Of a stretch of 64,000 nucleotides of DNA, positions 9,887 to 21,805 are shown one piece after another. Source of the DNA: Orientallactaga sibirica (taxonomy: Eukaryota > Chordata > Mammalia > Rodentia > Dipodidae); assembly GCA_036365145.1 (NCBI GenBank), contig JAEOAD010000004.1:48018001-48082000 (forward strand), given 5' to 3'. The translations under genes were made by a program, and so were the position numbers. Position 1 is the first letter of the stretch. The number at the start of each line of letters is the position of its first letter. Under the pieces are notes generated by a model. The model was not told the origin of the DNA and did not search any database. It worked only from the letters and a program-made list of their open reading frames with translations.

Positions 9887-10100
9887 GGGCTGGAGAGATG
9901 GCTTAGTGGTTAAGGCACCTGCCTGCCAAGCCTAAGAACGCTTGTTCGAATCTCCAGGTCCCACGTTTAGCCAGACGCAAAAGTGATTCAAGGGTGTCGC
10001 ACTTGCCCACAAAGGGGTGCACGCATCTGGAATTTGTTCACAGCCACTGAGAGGCCACTGGTGCCCCCATTCTCTATCTCTCTCTGTCTCAAAAAAAAAA
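9887..10100 (+). mobile_element. B2-like SINE, long subfamily, with TSD
   Basis: Forward copy with the long-subfamily block ('gcaaaagtgattcaagggtg', 'cacttgcccacaaaggggtg'). Direct repeats of atggtcaaag flank it at 9875-9884 and 10101-10110, marking the target-site duplication. Confidence 0.93.
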
Positions 10101-10110
10101 ATGGTCAAAG

Positions 10111-11756
10111 GCCATGGTGAGAAATAAGTCCTCAGTGGACACTACACCCGGTGACAGATTAACCATCCCTCAAGCACATGTATATCTTGTCTACCTCACA
10201 GGCTGGCCGGCCATAAACACTGCTGCTGTTGGCAAGTTCACAGCATCTTATGCTGGTCTCTATGAGGTGCCACTTGAACTTCCTCCTTGACCTCTTTTCT
10301 TCTAGGCTCCCAAGACTTAGGCTTGTAATTGAATAAAATGGCCAAAATGTTTCATAAAAGGCATCGAGGAGTAAGAAGAGATGATTTTAGAGATAACGAG
10401 AGATGGCCTGTCACTTAAAGTTCACTGGCACATAGATAAGAAGGCGCTGTTGCTCCCTGCAGCACTGAATCTCTACTTTACCAGTGTTCCTGCCCAAGCC
10501 CCAGCTGGTGAGTCCCACACAGGGAACCACACTGGGTTTCTGGCCTTTGGAGACCTCGGTGGGCAGTAAACTGAGGATCTCATAGTTGACATGTATTAGA
10601 AGTGACCATATGCTACTCTCCTTCATGGGACCTCATTTATACTGAAAAACAACCTGGAGAGAGGTGCTTGCATCTTGTTTTTGGAAAAGAGAAAACTCAG
10701 GTAAAGTTAAATACCATCCCAAGACCATTACAGCTCACAGGTGACAGAGTCAGGCTTTGAACCCAGGAAGATTTAATGTAGAATTACATCTCCACCCACA
10801 TGATTGCTGTCCTAAATGGAAGAAGGTGGTGAGCAAACTTTGGAGAATAAAGAGCTTAGATTAGAACCAGATATACCCAGAGTTCTTTAGTGTAGAAAGA
10901 GACACTCGCCTTGTACATGTAATGAGCATTTCTCTGATATCAGCCATCAGCAGAGGAAACATGTCCTAGGTTGTTTCTGTCTTTGCAGAACAATGCACTT
11001 GGCGAAGGAAACTGGGCCTCGGTTTCAGAAAGGTCACTATTGGTTGAGACAAGCTGGCATTGACTTCCTGTGCCTCCTTTTTAGATCTTGTGGGAAACTT
11101 GGCTCCTTTCAGCTGTCATTGCTTCTTTAGCTCATTGACTAGTGAGCATTGCCTTTATGTGTGTAAAATAAGCAGCAGTTAGGTTCCAGGTAAAAGCCAT
11201 TGATGAAGTCAATTGTTCTAAATGTTTTACTATATTGTCTAGGCAATGTCTGTCTCCTTTGAGAAGTCCCCTTTTCTTGAGGCTTTGGGGAAGTTTATAA
11301 AAACCTCTATTTAGAGCCACAAGGCTAAGGTCATAAAGACAGCCCTCACTCCATACATACTCCATGGTCCCTGGCCTTCCAGGCCCATACCTCAGAGAAC
11401 ATGTCTCTACGGTTCAGAAGATGACACAGGGACTGAAGTGAAGAAAAGCAAGAACATCTTGAGCCATTTAGCTCCTGTGTTTGATCGCTTCTATGGTGGG
11501 GTTGGGATTTGGGACACTAGCTCCCAGAACCCTTAGCCTCAGTCCCAGGCATGATCAAGAAGTGGCTTGGAATCCTAGTCTCATGACATCACTAGTATTG
11601 GACAGTTAATCTTTTAGCACCTTGGCTACTTATACAGTAGAGAGAGAGATGGCAGTACCAGCCTCCTAGGATTAGAATGAAGCTCCAGCAAGGCAGCGAC
11701 ATTTCCTTTGTGCTGTAACTTGTCATAACCCTGGTGATCACATATCATGCTCAATC
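10111..11756. other. Repeat-poor intergenic stretch, nothing recognised
   Basis: No SINE, splice-bounded exon, RNA gene or long frame could be identified. Short frames here (up to 77 codons) have no recognisable protein signature. Confidence 0.5.
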
Positions 11757-11934
11757 TTTTTTTTTTTTTTTAAGTATTTTTAAAGCAGAGAGAGAAGAGA
11801 AGAGAGAATGGGCGAACTCCAGGTACATGCACCACCTTGTGCATCTGGCTTTACGTGGGTACTGGGGGGGAATCGAACCTGGTTTGGTAGGCTTTGCAGG
11901 CAAACATCTTAACTCCGAGCCATTTCTCCAGCCC
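11757..11934 (-). mobile_element. B2-like tRNA SINE, internally deleted
   Basis: Reverse copy with T-run, 'gggcgaactccaggtacatg' and 'gagccatttctccagccc'; part of the centre is missing. Confidence 0.88.
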
Positions 11935-11949
11935 ATGTTGGTAAGTTAA

Positions 11950-12245
11950 TTTTGCCAGACTGGATCTGGAATCACTACAAGACAAATGGGCTTGTCTAGG
12001 AGAGAGTGGCTAGGTTGGGTTAATTGAGACGGGAAGACTCATACTAACTGTGGGTGACGCCATTCCATGAGCGGGGGCCCCAGACTGAATAAAATGGAGA
12101 AAATGAGCCAAGCACCAGCATTCATTGCTCTCTGCTTCCTCATTGCAGAAGCAGTGTGACCAGTTTTGCGTCATGCTTGCGCCACCATGATTTCCCCACT
12201 ACGATGGACTGTAACCTCGAACCCTTCCTTTAGGGAGAAAATTAA
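11950..12245 (+). repeat. Unclassified dispersed-repeat-like segment
   Basis: 'gagagagtggctaggttggg', 'ccagactgaataaaatggag', 'ctctgcttcctcattgcag' and 'ccatgatttccccactacga' are phrases typical of a repeat seen widely in rodent genomes. I could not assign the family. Confidence 0.4.
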
Positions 12246-12289
12246 CTACTACACCACACCATTTTTTTTTTGTGCTCAGACATCTGCTC

Positions 12290-12955
12290 AAGAAGCAATG
12301 TAGCTAATTTAAAAAATGTTATTATTAAGTAGAAACTTTGTATGGACATATCAAATGATGGTTCCATCATTCCCCTTCTCCCTGCTCCACTCCACTGAGG
12401 GCCCCTCTTACTGGGATTGCTGGTATTCACCATGGAGTTGCGGGGTATGAGTTGTGAGACCAGCACTCAGTCATTGTGGGGGTACAGGCAGTATCTCTGG
12501 ATATTCCCTTCCACCCTGTGGCTCTTCCCTCCTGCCTGCTCTTCTGCAAAATTCCCTGAGCCTTGGTGGGTGTGCTTTAAGTCTTCTTTAATGCTGAGCT
12601 TTCAGCAGCTTCTGGATTTCTGCTTTGGTACATTTTGAGTATCCTCAGCGTCTGTCTCCATCACCCTGGCTCAGGTTGTCAGGCTCTCCATGGAAGCAGC
12701 ACTCTTGCTCATCTCACCAATTCCTCCGTGGGTTCACCTGCTGTGCAAAGGATGGTTCATCTGACGGGGAATCGGCGTTCTATTCTTGTCTTGTTGATGG
12801 TTGTCCTCGGTTCTTGCTGCTTTCTGAAAAAGAACAGATTCTCCAACAGAGAGAGTGAGATCAGGATAGGTTAAAGGGTATACGCGTTGTTAATTTAGAG
12901 AGATTTTGATGGTGTAGCCTCACTTTGGATAAAGTAGTATTTGGCTCTGACTTGA
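12290..12955 (-). mobile_element. L1 3'UTR relic
   Basis: A reverse-strand L1 3' end. It shares 'ccctgagccttggtgggtgtg' (shown without its outer bases elsewhere) with the L1 relic at 60.9-61.7 kb, and both have the same 'ccctcctgcctgctcttc' type of pyrimidine-rich lead-in. No ORF2 sequence is attached. The 70-80 codon frames inside it are not genes. Confidence 0.6.
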
Positions 12956-12959
12956 GGTA

Positions 12960-14380
12960 ATTCATTTAGCAAAGGCTGGAACACTTCTGGGCTTGGGGGT
13001 GCAGAGCCACATAGCAAATGTGACTGTCACAGACGTTCCTCCACCCTGCATCTACTAGTCTCTCTCTAGACATCTAGCAAGTGCTTGTGAACTTGGCCCT
13101 CTATACATCTGGGAGGCAGATAGAGAATTAATGGTTCCTGGAGTCTGCAAAGGGGTGAGCCAGGTCTAGGTGGGGTGGAAACTGTGGGGTTTCACACCAC
13201 AAGGGTCCTGGAATTCTTGAGAAGAGGCCGCTCATGTTGGTGAAGGGGTGCATGGTGGAGCTGGCAGGAAGTCAAAGGTGCAATGCGCTTGGTTTGTTTC
13301 AGGAACTTTCCCAGGACTAACCCCGGAAAGGAAAGGAGCAGGAGAGTCTCTTTTTCTTTTTCCTATATTTGTGTTCCCCCTGAACCAGCCTCATGCAGTT
13401 CATCTATAGCTGAGATGCTGTTGCTAGCTACAGCAGGACCTGAACCACCAGTTGGCCCATTGTTTCAATGAGTAATTCATTCTCAATTCCAAATGATGAT
13501 TAATGGTGTGGGTCTCAGAATAAAACCCATTCTATGGCCTGTGTGGGTCCAGACAAATCAAGCCTGTCTTGATGTGTGTGAGGAGGGGTCAGGGAGACAG
13601 GGAGCTCTATTTGCATAACAAGAGTTTCCAGGCCTCAGAGGGAGAGTGAAGGTAAACTGGGGCTGACAGTTAGACCAGTGCAGAAAAATGTCTTGAACAG
13701 ATTGAAGGGAGCCAATGGAGACCAAGGGGACTTTCTGCTCTGTGACATTCCAGAAAGTATCTCAGCAGGAGAAAAGCTCAGTTTGGGGAGAGTCTAGCCA
13801 ACTTCAGCAGCTGGATGTCTTGACAGTGGCTCTGTGAGTGCTGTCCATGTTGCCTCCCAAAATAAGACAACAGTCAAGGTGGGACGAAAACCCAAGGAGG
13901 GAGGAGATTCTTTAAATATATTTCAGTGCATATTAATTGTATAAAATAATGGGTTACATTCTGATATTCTCATACACATTCATGACGTACTTTGATCATA
14001 TAAACTGTTTCTATTTTCATATCTTTTAAAAACAAATCTAGATTATACAGATGAGAAAAAACATGCAATATTTTTTTCTTTCTTAGTCCAGATTATTCCT
14101 TTAACACAATGGTTTCCCCTTCCATCTATTTTCCTAATGATATAATTTCTTTGTTCTTTATTTTACATTTTACAAAATCATTCATCTGTTGATTGACATC
14201 TAGGTTGACTCCAAAACTGGAGTACTGTGAGTGACAAGATAAACATGGAGGCACAGGCATTTTTATCGCATGCTTATTTAGATTCCTTTGGGTATAAACC
14301 CAGGGGTGGTATAGCTAGATTATGCCAATTTTAGGTTTAGTTGTTTGGAAAGCTGAGAGAAGTCCTTTTTAGGCACTTCT
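12960..14380. other. Intergenic stretch, nothing recognised
   Basis: No SINE or exon seen. The right half (13.9-14.35 kb) is AT-rich and may be an old L1 piece, but no diagnostic motif was found. Confidence 0.4.
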
Positions 14381-14925
14381 ATCAGTGAGTATTTCATTAC
14401 TATAATGAAATCCCTAAAGAGGTTTATCTAGTCCACAGTTTTCAAAGTTCCAATTCTAAACAGCATGGCCTGTGGTAAGGACAATTGTGGAAACTTCTTT
14501 TTTGAAAAAAAAAAAAAAACTTTCAAAATTTATTTGTGAGGAGAGAGGGAGGGGGTGAAGGGAGAGAGAGATACAGAAATAGAGAAAGTGAGGGAGGGAA
14601 ACTATGGGCATGCCAGGACCTCTTGCTGCTGCAAATGAACTCCAGATACATGCACCACTTTGTGCATCTGGCTTTGTGTGGTTACTAGGGAATGGAACCC
14701 AGGCCTTCAGGATTTGCAAGCAAGCATCTTTAACCACTGAACCATCTCACCAGCACAGATGTGGAAGCTTCGAAGAGCTCATGCTACAATGACCTGGACA
14801 CCTTCCACTAGTCCCCACCTCTTAAAAAGTTCCACTATCCCCCAACAGTGCCACTGTGGGAAGCAAGTCTTTACCACATGGGCCTTTGGGAGGGCACACG
14901 TAAACTATATCCAGACCATAGCAGG
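14381..14925 (-). mobile_element. ERVL-MaLR-type LTR relic, split by a SINE
   Basis: The two halves, 14381-14498 ('tatttcattactataatg', 'gaggtttatctagtccacag') and 14759-14925 ('agttccactatcccccaaca', 'cacatgggcctttgggaggg', 'ccagaccatagcagg') together read like one MaLR-type LTR, which is a non-coding remnant. The strand is inferred and could be wrong. Confidence 0.5.
14499..14758 (-). mobile_element. B2-like tRNA SINE inside an LTR relic
   Basis: Reverse copy with A/T-rich 3' end, (GA)n and 'gaaccatctcaccagc' head. Imperfect direct repeats (tgtggaaactt / tgtggaagctt) flank it at about 14487 and 14760. Confidence 0.88.
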
Positions 14926-16074
14926 ACCCCATCAAAGATTTATCATGCTGGTGGGACAGGCTCTCTCAGCTCTCAGAGAACAGAGCAGTGACCATGGACC
15001 TATGTTCTTCAATGGTCTCAAGGTTGGAAAATGTAAGAAGAATGACCAGAACACCTGCTAGCAATCATGGACTCTGAAGAGTCCAGAAGAAATGAGGCAG
15101 ATTATTGGTGTCCCCACCACTGCCATGAGGTTGCCACATTCTCCACTCCAGTGTAACCTTGGCTGGTATTACTCGGGAAACTGGAACTAGTCTTACAAAG
15201 AGCCTTTTATCATACACGATCTTTGACACTGAGGGTTTATCCTATGGATTTCAGCTTCTGGTCTCTTCTTTTTCTGACTGGGGAAGAATGAGAAAGAATA
15301 TGAGGAGTTGTCAGATGAGAGCAAATATTAATTTGTCCAAGGCAGAGCTGTCTCCCCTTGTTAACGTCAGGAAACTGACTTCACTGACTTTACCCAAATC
15401 ATGCCACTGCTTCCTTCCTCACTCTCTGCAGCAATGAGAGTTTGGGGAATTACTGCCAAGGCATTCTTAAAAAGAAATATGATTTGGGGGTTAGTCCAAT
15501 ACACTGGAGCTTCCACCACACTTGGAATATTATTGTTTCTCTAGGACATCCCACTTGCTTTATAAGCTATCAAACATTGCATTCTTGCACTCTCTTTAAA
15601 AACATGCCATTGCTCTCAGTTGTCCCAAGTGACAAAGACAAGAGGAATAATATTGAACAAGAGAGGGTAAGCAGTAATTCTCAAATTAACCTCATCTACA
15701 CTCTTACCCAGTTTAAGGGAGCTGCCGGACAGTATCAGTTTTGTGTCCCCCCTGCTTGGTGATTCACTCAGCTGATACGCAGAAGGCAAAAGAACAGAGG
15801 TTAAGGGTAGTAACGGCATGCACACACATCACTCCAGAGGTAGCTGTGGCCCACGGGCTGGGGGCAGGAGAGTGGATGCTCCCATATGGTTCTGGTACCT
15901 TGTGTTCCTGGAAAAGGTCACCTGTGGTCATTTTCCTCATGTAAAATATGATTTCCAGCAATGTGGCCTTCTCAGTAGGAGAATCAGATCCAAAACTCAC
16001 TAGAAGGTGTCACCGTGGAAAAGATTCCTTTTTCCTCACCCGTGGCTTATGCTCCTACAATTGAGGAAATTTAG
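14926..16074. other. Intergenic stretch, nothing recognised
   Basis: No SINE or splice-bounded exon. Frames of 92-106 codons at 15159-15762 lack any recognisable family signature. The adjacent LTR might extend into the right end. Confidence 0.4.
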
Positions 16075-16541
16075 GAGCAATGGGGCCCCTGAAAGTAAAA
16101 TTGAAAAATTTCCTTGAGTCTGTCAGGGGGAATCTGGTTCTTCCTTGTTTCCTTTTCTCTGAAGGAGTCCTGGAAGCCTTCACCTGCTGGAGCCAAAGGG
16201 GTGACTCCCTTTCCAGAAATGTAAATGGAATTGTTCTCCTTCTTGGAAGATGACTCCCTGCCAAGAAGCACCTGGACACCTAATGTGGAGGCTGGACTGA
16301 CTGGATTAGCTCCCTTCCAGCAAATTCCTATAAAAGACCCCAATCAAAGACATCAGATGGGGGCTGGAGAGATGGCTTAGCCATTAAGGCACTTGCCTGC
16401 AAAGTTAAAGGACCCCAGTTCGATTCTCCAGGACCCATGTAAGCCAGATGTACAAGGGGGTGCATGCGTCTGGAGTTCATTTGTAGTGGCTGGAGGCCCT
16501 GGTGTGCCCATTCTCTCTCTCCCTCTTTCTCTTTCTCTCTC

Positions 16542-16577
<36 letters not shown>

Positions 16578-16735
16578 ATATTTTTTAAAAAGTTAAAGAC
16601 ATCAGATGGGCTTTCCCACAGGGGCTCTGCCTTCTTTTCTTCTCTTAAAGCTCTAGAATAAAATCTTTCTAACCTTCAGTCTTTATGGCCTGTGGATTTC
16701 ATTTGTCATAATTCATAAGACAAGAACCTGGAGGT
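16075..16735 (+). mobile_element. Endogenous-retrovirus LTR relic, split by a SINE
   Basis: Sequence around the SINE insertion reads like a solo LTR: 'cctataaaagacccc' (TATA-like) before it, 'tctagaataaaatctttc' (poly(A) signal) after it, then 'caagaacctggaggtcac'. No gag, pol or env is next to it, so it is a non-coding remnant. Its outer boundaries are approximate. Confidence 0.55.
16362..16594 (+). mobile_element. B2-like tRNA SINE with 16-bp target duplication
   Basis: A complete forward copy with (AAAT)n tail. It is flanked by perfect direct repeats aaagacatcagatggg at 16346-16361 and 16595-16610. It therefore inserted into the pre-existing LTR. Confidence 0.97.
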
Positions 16736-16984
16736 CACTGATTCAATAGAAATTGTGTGTGGCTGTGAACATCTAGCAACCCAATGCCTGAGCTACAGCC
16801 CAACCAAGAGCTGAAAAAAACTTTATTGCTCTCAATACATCCTTAAATTTCTATATCATAATCAAAACAGGTTGATAACAGAAAACATACACATCTATTT
16901 AATGCAAGTTTTTTATGACAAGGGACTCTATGGGAATGAAGACCAAGTAGGCAGGGAAACTTGCACATGTTTTATACTGAGGCT

Positions 16985-17098
16985 TCCTGCCAACTTATTT
17001 ATGTTGCATCTGACTTTATGTGAGTGTTGGGGAATCAAACCCAGACTGGCAGGCTTTGCAAGCAAGCATCTTGCAGCTACTTGGCCATGTCCCCAGCC
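16985..17098 (-). mobile_element. B2-like SINE fragment
   Basis: Reverse 5' half only ('tggggaatcaaacccagact', 'ggcaggctttgcaagcaagc', 'gccatgtccccagccc'). Confidence 0.8.
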
Positions 17099-17659
17099 CT
17101 AGTCTTCTTGAAGAGTGACCAATGGTGATGTATGATTGGAAAAACCAATGAATGGCCCAATGGTAATAGACTGGGGAAATGCTAAGGCTTGTTTGTTAAT
17201 ATTCTTTTCTGTGTCCCTATCTCTGGCTGTTTCCATCTTTGGGAATGAAAGTGTGTTGAGACATGCTTCAGGGAAAGGTCAGGAAATTTCTCCTAGATTT
17301 TTGACCTGATTCAGGGAAGAAGGGGGTAGGGATAGATAGCTTTGATGTTTGCTCATATGCTAAGCTGTCATATTTTGGGGTAATCCCATTTATATATATC
17401 AAATATCTAACTGATAAATCTATTTTATAAAATATATAAACTGTGTTTCATGCTTAGGGCAAGACCAGTTATGAAAAGCAGCAGTCTGGAGAATCCTGGA
17501 ATGGGTTGGAAATAGGTAGTCATTTTCTGCCACCTTGCAGTGGTGGAAATTGGCTAACCAGGATTCTTATTCATCCATATTAATATAATAGTATTGTCAT
17601 TTTCCTGTTTGACCGCAGGCCTGCCTCTTCCTGGTTCTGCATACTCACACAGCCTCTAG
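17099..17659. other. Intergenic stretch, nothing recognised
   Basis: AT-rich, with a TATATA-rich patch at 17390-17440; no gene signal. Confidence 0.4.
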
Positions 17660-17832
17660 TCCTTTTTTTGTTTGTTTGTTTTGGTTTGGTTTTTCCAGAT
17701 AAGGTCTTCTTGTTCTAGCCCAGGCTGACCTGGAATTCATTATGCTGTTTCAGGGTGGCCTCGAACTCCCAGCAATCTTCCTATCACTGCCTCCCAAGTG
17801 CTGGGATTAAAGGTGTGCACCACCACACCTGG
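17660..17832 (-). mobile_element. B1 SINE
   Basis: Reverse monomer with a (TTTG)n-type tail. Confidence 0.92.
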
Positions 17833-18925
17833 TTCAAACTCTAGTCTTTCTCTAGTCTGGCAAGGTACATTTGGCATTGGGTTGGTCAGTCGATACTCTG
17901 TGTTTACCCCTGTCCTCAGAATTATAGGGATGAGAGAGCTTTGCAACTCAAGGTCCTGTCGCAGAAAAGCAATGGATAATGATGCAAAATTCTTTTTCAT
18001 AATGATGTTTAGTGGACGAATTCCCCAAACTCATTGTCACATCTTATTATAGAGACAGACCTGCCTCCGAGGCGCCTCTCTACAGGCCCATCTCCAGGGA
18101 GCAGGCAAACAAAGCAAGAAGTATGGAAGCCAGAGTGATTATTCAGGCCAGAGTGGCAGGATGGAGAGACTGTGAGGAAATGATACGCACAATTAGTGGC
18201 CTGGCAAGTTTACAGACATGACCGGGTTAAGCCTCCCCATGATTTCCCTGAATACACCAAGGGGGGCTTTGTAGGAAACTTTAGCTTTTTATACATCCTA
18301 GTCACAATGAAAATAGAGCAATTGCAGTTGATTGACAGAGCTGAGTAGAGACTCGTTATGCATGGCAAAACTTTTGTGGAGAGGGGAGGTGAAAACGTCT
18401 CTAGCATTAGCAGTCTCTCTCAGGTTGAGCCCAGCCCGTTCTCTCTTGCTGGTCTCAAAACTGCCTTGGCTCCCACACCAGGGCGTCAGCGGGAGAAACC
18501 AAGCAAAGGTCGTGCTTTTCTTTTTTTTCTTTCTTTCTCTTTCCTTTATATTGTTAGCCATGGCTAGTGACTGATTTTGTTTTTTAAAGACCCAAAAGCA
18601 TGAAGTGGGGGACTTGAGTATCCTTATTTGCATATTAATGCCAAACCTATGTGGCCAGTACCCAGTTATTTCAAAGGCTGTTGCCAAGAGATCAGCTTTG
18701 ACAGGTTTCTACGTGGAGGAGGGGGCCACCTGGGGCCCTTACAGGGGCTTCACAAATGAGAACACCCCGCCACTCTTTGCGTTTCACCAATTGCAAGGAA
18801 CCACAGCTTCTCCAAGTGGCCAACTAGTTCCCTCATGTTCCTTCTCCACAAAGATGGGCAGGCCACAGTGAGCTGCAGATGCAGGAGTTTGCAGATAGGA
18901 ACTATTTTCTTTCATGCCTTGGAGA
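17833..18925. other. SINE-free intergenic segment with an octamer motif
   Basis: About 1.1 kb with no repeat recognised in a region where SINEs are otherwise frequent. It holds ATTTGCAT followed by ATTAAT at 18626-18639, a POU/homeodomain-like site. Frames of 80-129 codons are of low complexity and unrecognised. Confidence 0.35.
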
Positions 18926-18952
18926 ATTTTTTTATTTTTTATTTTTATTTTT

Positions 18953-19005
<53 letters not shown>

Positions 19006-19197
19006 CAGAGAATGGGCATGCCAGCAGCCTCTCAGCGGCTGTGAACAAACTCCAGATGCGTGCTCCCCCTTGTGGGCAAGTGTGGCATTGCACCCTTGCA
19101 TCACTTTGTGTCTGGCTAAATGTGGTACCTGGAGATGAACCTGCGTTCTTAGGCTTCACAGGCAGGTGCCTCAACTGCTAAGCCATCTCTCCAGCCC
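18926..19197 (-). mobile_element. B2-like SINE, long subfamily, with TSD
   Basis: Reverse copy with (GA)n/(GACA)n and the long-subfamily block 'gctcccccttgtgggcaagt'. Perfect flanking repeats gccttggaga lie at 18916-18925 and 19198-19207. Confidence 0.95.
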
Positions 19198-19239
19198 GCC
19201 TTGGAGAGTATTTTTGAACACTTTAAAAAATTGCATTTA

Positions 19240-19434
19240 TGGGGCTGGAGAGATGGTTTAGCAGTTAAGGCACTTGCCTTCAAAGCCAAAGGACCTTGGA
19301 TCGATTCCCCAGTGCATCTGTAAGCCAGATGCACAAGGTGGCACATGCATCTGGAGTTTGTTTGCAGTGGCAGGAAGCCTTGGGGTGCCCATTCTCCCCC
19401 CCATAAATAAATACAAATAAAATATATATATTTT
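19240..19434 (+). mobile_element. B2-like tRNA SINE with TSD
   Basis: Forward copy of the short subfamily, flanked by aaaattgcattt on both sides. Inserted about 40 bp from the previous SINE in the opposite orientation. Confidence 0.93.
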
Positions 19435-19448
19435 AGAAAATTGCATTT

Positions 19449-20544
19449 GTCACTGATTGATTGCCTTCCTGACCATTCTGGGTCGTCCTAAGGGCTATTA
19501 ATAGCTGGGCTGGAGGATTCTGATTTTCCTTTCCATTGTCTTCGCATAGTACTACACTGGAGGCATGCCGGATGTGGTTGTCCAAAGCAGCTTTCCTACT
19601 GGAAAAGTTTATTTCAAAAATTGGTAGATTTTGCTCCATTTCCAAGTACTACTTCTTCAGGTTAGAGGGAAAGACTTTATTACCTCCTTTAGCATTCTTG
19701 GTGAGGATCACGGCGGTTATATGAGCAATAGGTGCCCTCTAGTGTCCACAAGGCAGCACTGGCCTTGCGTGCTTTGCCCCCTCCCCCCAAAAAAAAAAAA
19801 AAAAAAAGCGGGGGCGGGTGGTGACAAGATTCATTTCACGGAGCCTTAGGCCTTGGCGGAGCTATAGGAGGAATGACTTCAAGAGTGCCAATGCTCTGAA
19901 GTTGTGGTGTCGTTCCCACCCTAAAATCCTTGAAATCGTTCATACAACCATTTCTAGCTTACTCACGGCCATTTGCTCTGTGACAATTATGAGAACCTGC
20001 TGGGTGGTACCACTGGGGCCCAGGCTGCCTCGGGGGCTGACCTGGGTTGATGGCGACTTGACACAGAGCTGCCGATTTCACTGTCAAGTCACTGGTCATT
20101 CTCCCACGGCTCCACCCCAGGGAAGTATCAAAACGGTGTCCTCACAAGCCTCAAATCTCTTTAGCTTCTTACTTACTTTTATTTTCAGTTCATTTAGCCA
20201 CAGCTTTTTTTTTCCATCAGAGTTTGCCTTAATTAGAAAATACTCTTCTGTCTTGTGTCTTCCCCATGGAAAGAGAAGAGGAGTTCTGTAGCTAGGGAGG
20301 TGTAAGTCAACACGGACCTGTGTAAAAATGCAGGCTAGCTGCTTATGTATAGCCAGAGCTTGAACTGAAAGTGGAGGAAATTTGACTGTGTCCGGAGACT
20401 ATTTTGACAGCATGCTTTACGTCTTGGGAGAAGGAAAGACGCGAGAGATGGAGACCCTCAGTCTGGGTGTGATAAGCTAAGATCAAGTCCAAAGTTACTT
20501 CTTTATGCATGTGTATGTATATTGTGTGTCCTTGAGCATGACAC
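19449..20544. other. Intergenic stretch, nothing recognised
   Basis: Contains an A-run at 19790-19807. The 157-codon frame at 19818-20291 has no recognisable domain and no conserved-looking composition. Confidence 0.4.
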
Positions 20545-20562
20545 TCTAGTTTTCTCATCTTT

Positions 20563-20842
20563 ATTTTTTATTTTGATTTTTTTTGAGGCAAGTCCAACAG
20601 ACTGGCCCTTTTATGCGAGAGAATGCAAGCTAGAGCAAGAGATAAGAGAGAGAGAGAGAATTGGCACGCTAGAGCCTCCAGCCACTGTAACTGAACTCCA
20701 GACCTGTGTGCCAACTTGTGTGCATGTGCGACCTGGCATGCATGCGTCACCTTATACATCTGGCTTTATTGGATCTGAAGTTGAACATGGGTCTTTAGAT
20801 TTCGCAGGCAAGTGTCTTAACCACTAGACCATCTCTCCAGCC
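20563..20842 (-). mobile_element. B2-like SINE with 18-bp TSD
   Basis: Reverse copy with an intermediate-length central block ('gtgtgcatgtgcgacctggc'). Flanking direct repeats ctagttttctcatcttta (20545-20562) and ctagttttcttatcttta (20843-20860) differ at one base. Confidence 0.93.
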
Positions 20843-20868
20843 CTAGTTTTCTTATCTTTAAAATGAGG

Positions 20869-21026
20869 CGGCCTGGACAGGCTTGGTGGTGCATGCCTTT
20901 AATTGCAGCACTTGGGAGGCAGAGGTAGGAGGATTACCATGAGTTCAAGGACACCTCGAGACTACATAGTGAATTCCAGGTTAGCCTGGGCTCAAGTGAG
21001 ACCCTACGTCAAAAAACCAAGAAATA
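20869..21026 (+). mobile_element. B1 SINE with TSD
   Basis: Complete monomer flanked by aaaatgagg at about 20860 and 21027. Confidence 0.92.
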
Positions 21027-21540
21027 TAAAATGAGGAGCCCTGGTGTTACCTGTGGAGACAGTGTATCAGATAATACCTATAGCAATTATTCTCAGAAAA
21101 AGTATCCAGTAATGATAATCTGTTATTCACTTACACTTTTCTGTCTGCATTGTCTTATTTTGGGTTCATACTGCAGCTTTTGCAAACTCCCTTGGACAAT
21201 TTGCAGAAGTACAGGTTACTTCACTTCCTGCTGAAATGGAGGTATGCTCACTCTTTTAACCATCTAGGGACGAGATACAGGGGAGCGCTTATGCAATTCT
21301 ACAAGGAGATAGCTCTGTTTGCTTCTAGTTTGAGTTTTAGGAAGACATAGGCAACTAAGAGTCAGATCCTACTGTCACTTTCTGTTTTCTTTGCCTTTTT
21401 CTTTTTCATTAATATTTTTCTTTTGTGTGTATGTGTGTATTCACATGTGTGTGGCTACACCATGTATGTGGGGGAGTGTGTGTGTGTGCATATGGAGACT
21501 ATGGGTTGACAATAGCGTCTTCCTTAGTTGCTCTCCATCA

Positions 21541-21655
21541 TACTTAAAAAAAATATATATAGTATATATTTTTATATTTATAAATATATATAATGTATTA
21601 TATTTTATATCATATATACATTTATTTATTATAAAATATATATTAAAAAATTTTT
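21541..21655 (+). repeat. AT-rich low-complexity tract
   Basis: About 110 bp almost only A and T (tatata, ttatttat runs), ending in T-rich sequence at a B1 tail. Confidence 0.8.
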
Positions 21656-21802
21656 TTTTGGTTTTTTGAGGTAGGGTCTCACTCTAGCCCAGGCTGACCT
21701 GGAATTCATTATGTAGTCTCAGGCTGGCCCTGAACTAATGATGATCCTCCTACCTCTGCCTCCTGAGTGCTGGGATTAAAGGCGTGCATCACCACATCCT
21801 TC
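21656..21802 (-). mobile_element. B1 SINE
   Basis: Reverse monomer, T-rich tail, 'gtgcatcaccacatcc' head. Confidence 0.92.
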
Positions 21803-21805
21803 TAT

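Noticed and set aside
16075..16735. Possible intact endogenous retrovirus
   Set aside because: Only a single LTR-like unit; no gag, pol or env frame is adjacent.
19818..20291. 157-codon open frame on the + strand
   Set aside because: Longest single frame in the window but with chance-like composition; begins beside an A-run and matches no family I know.
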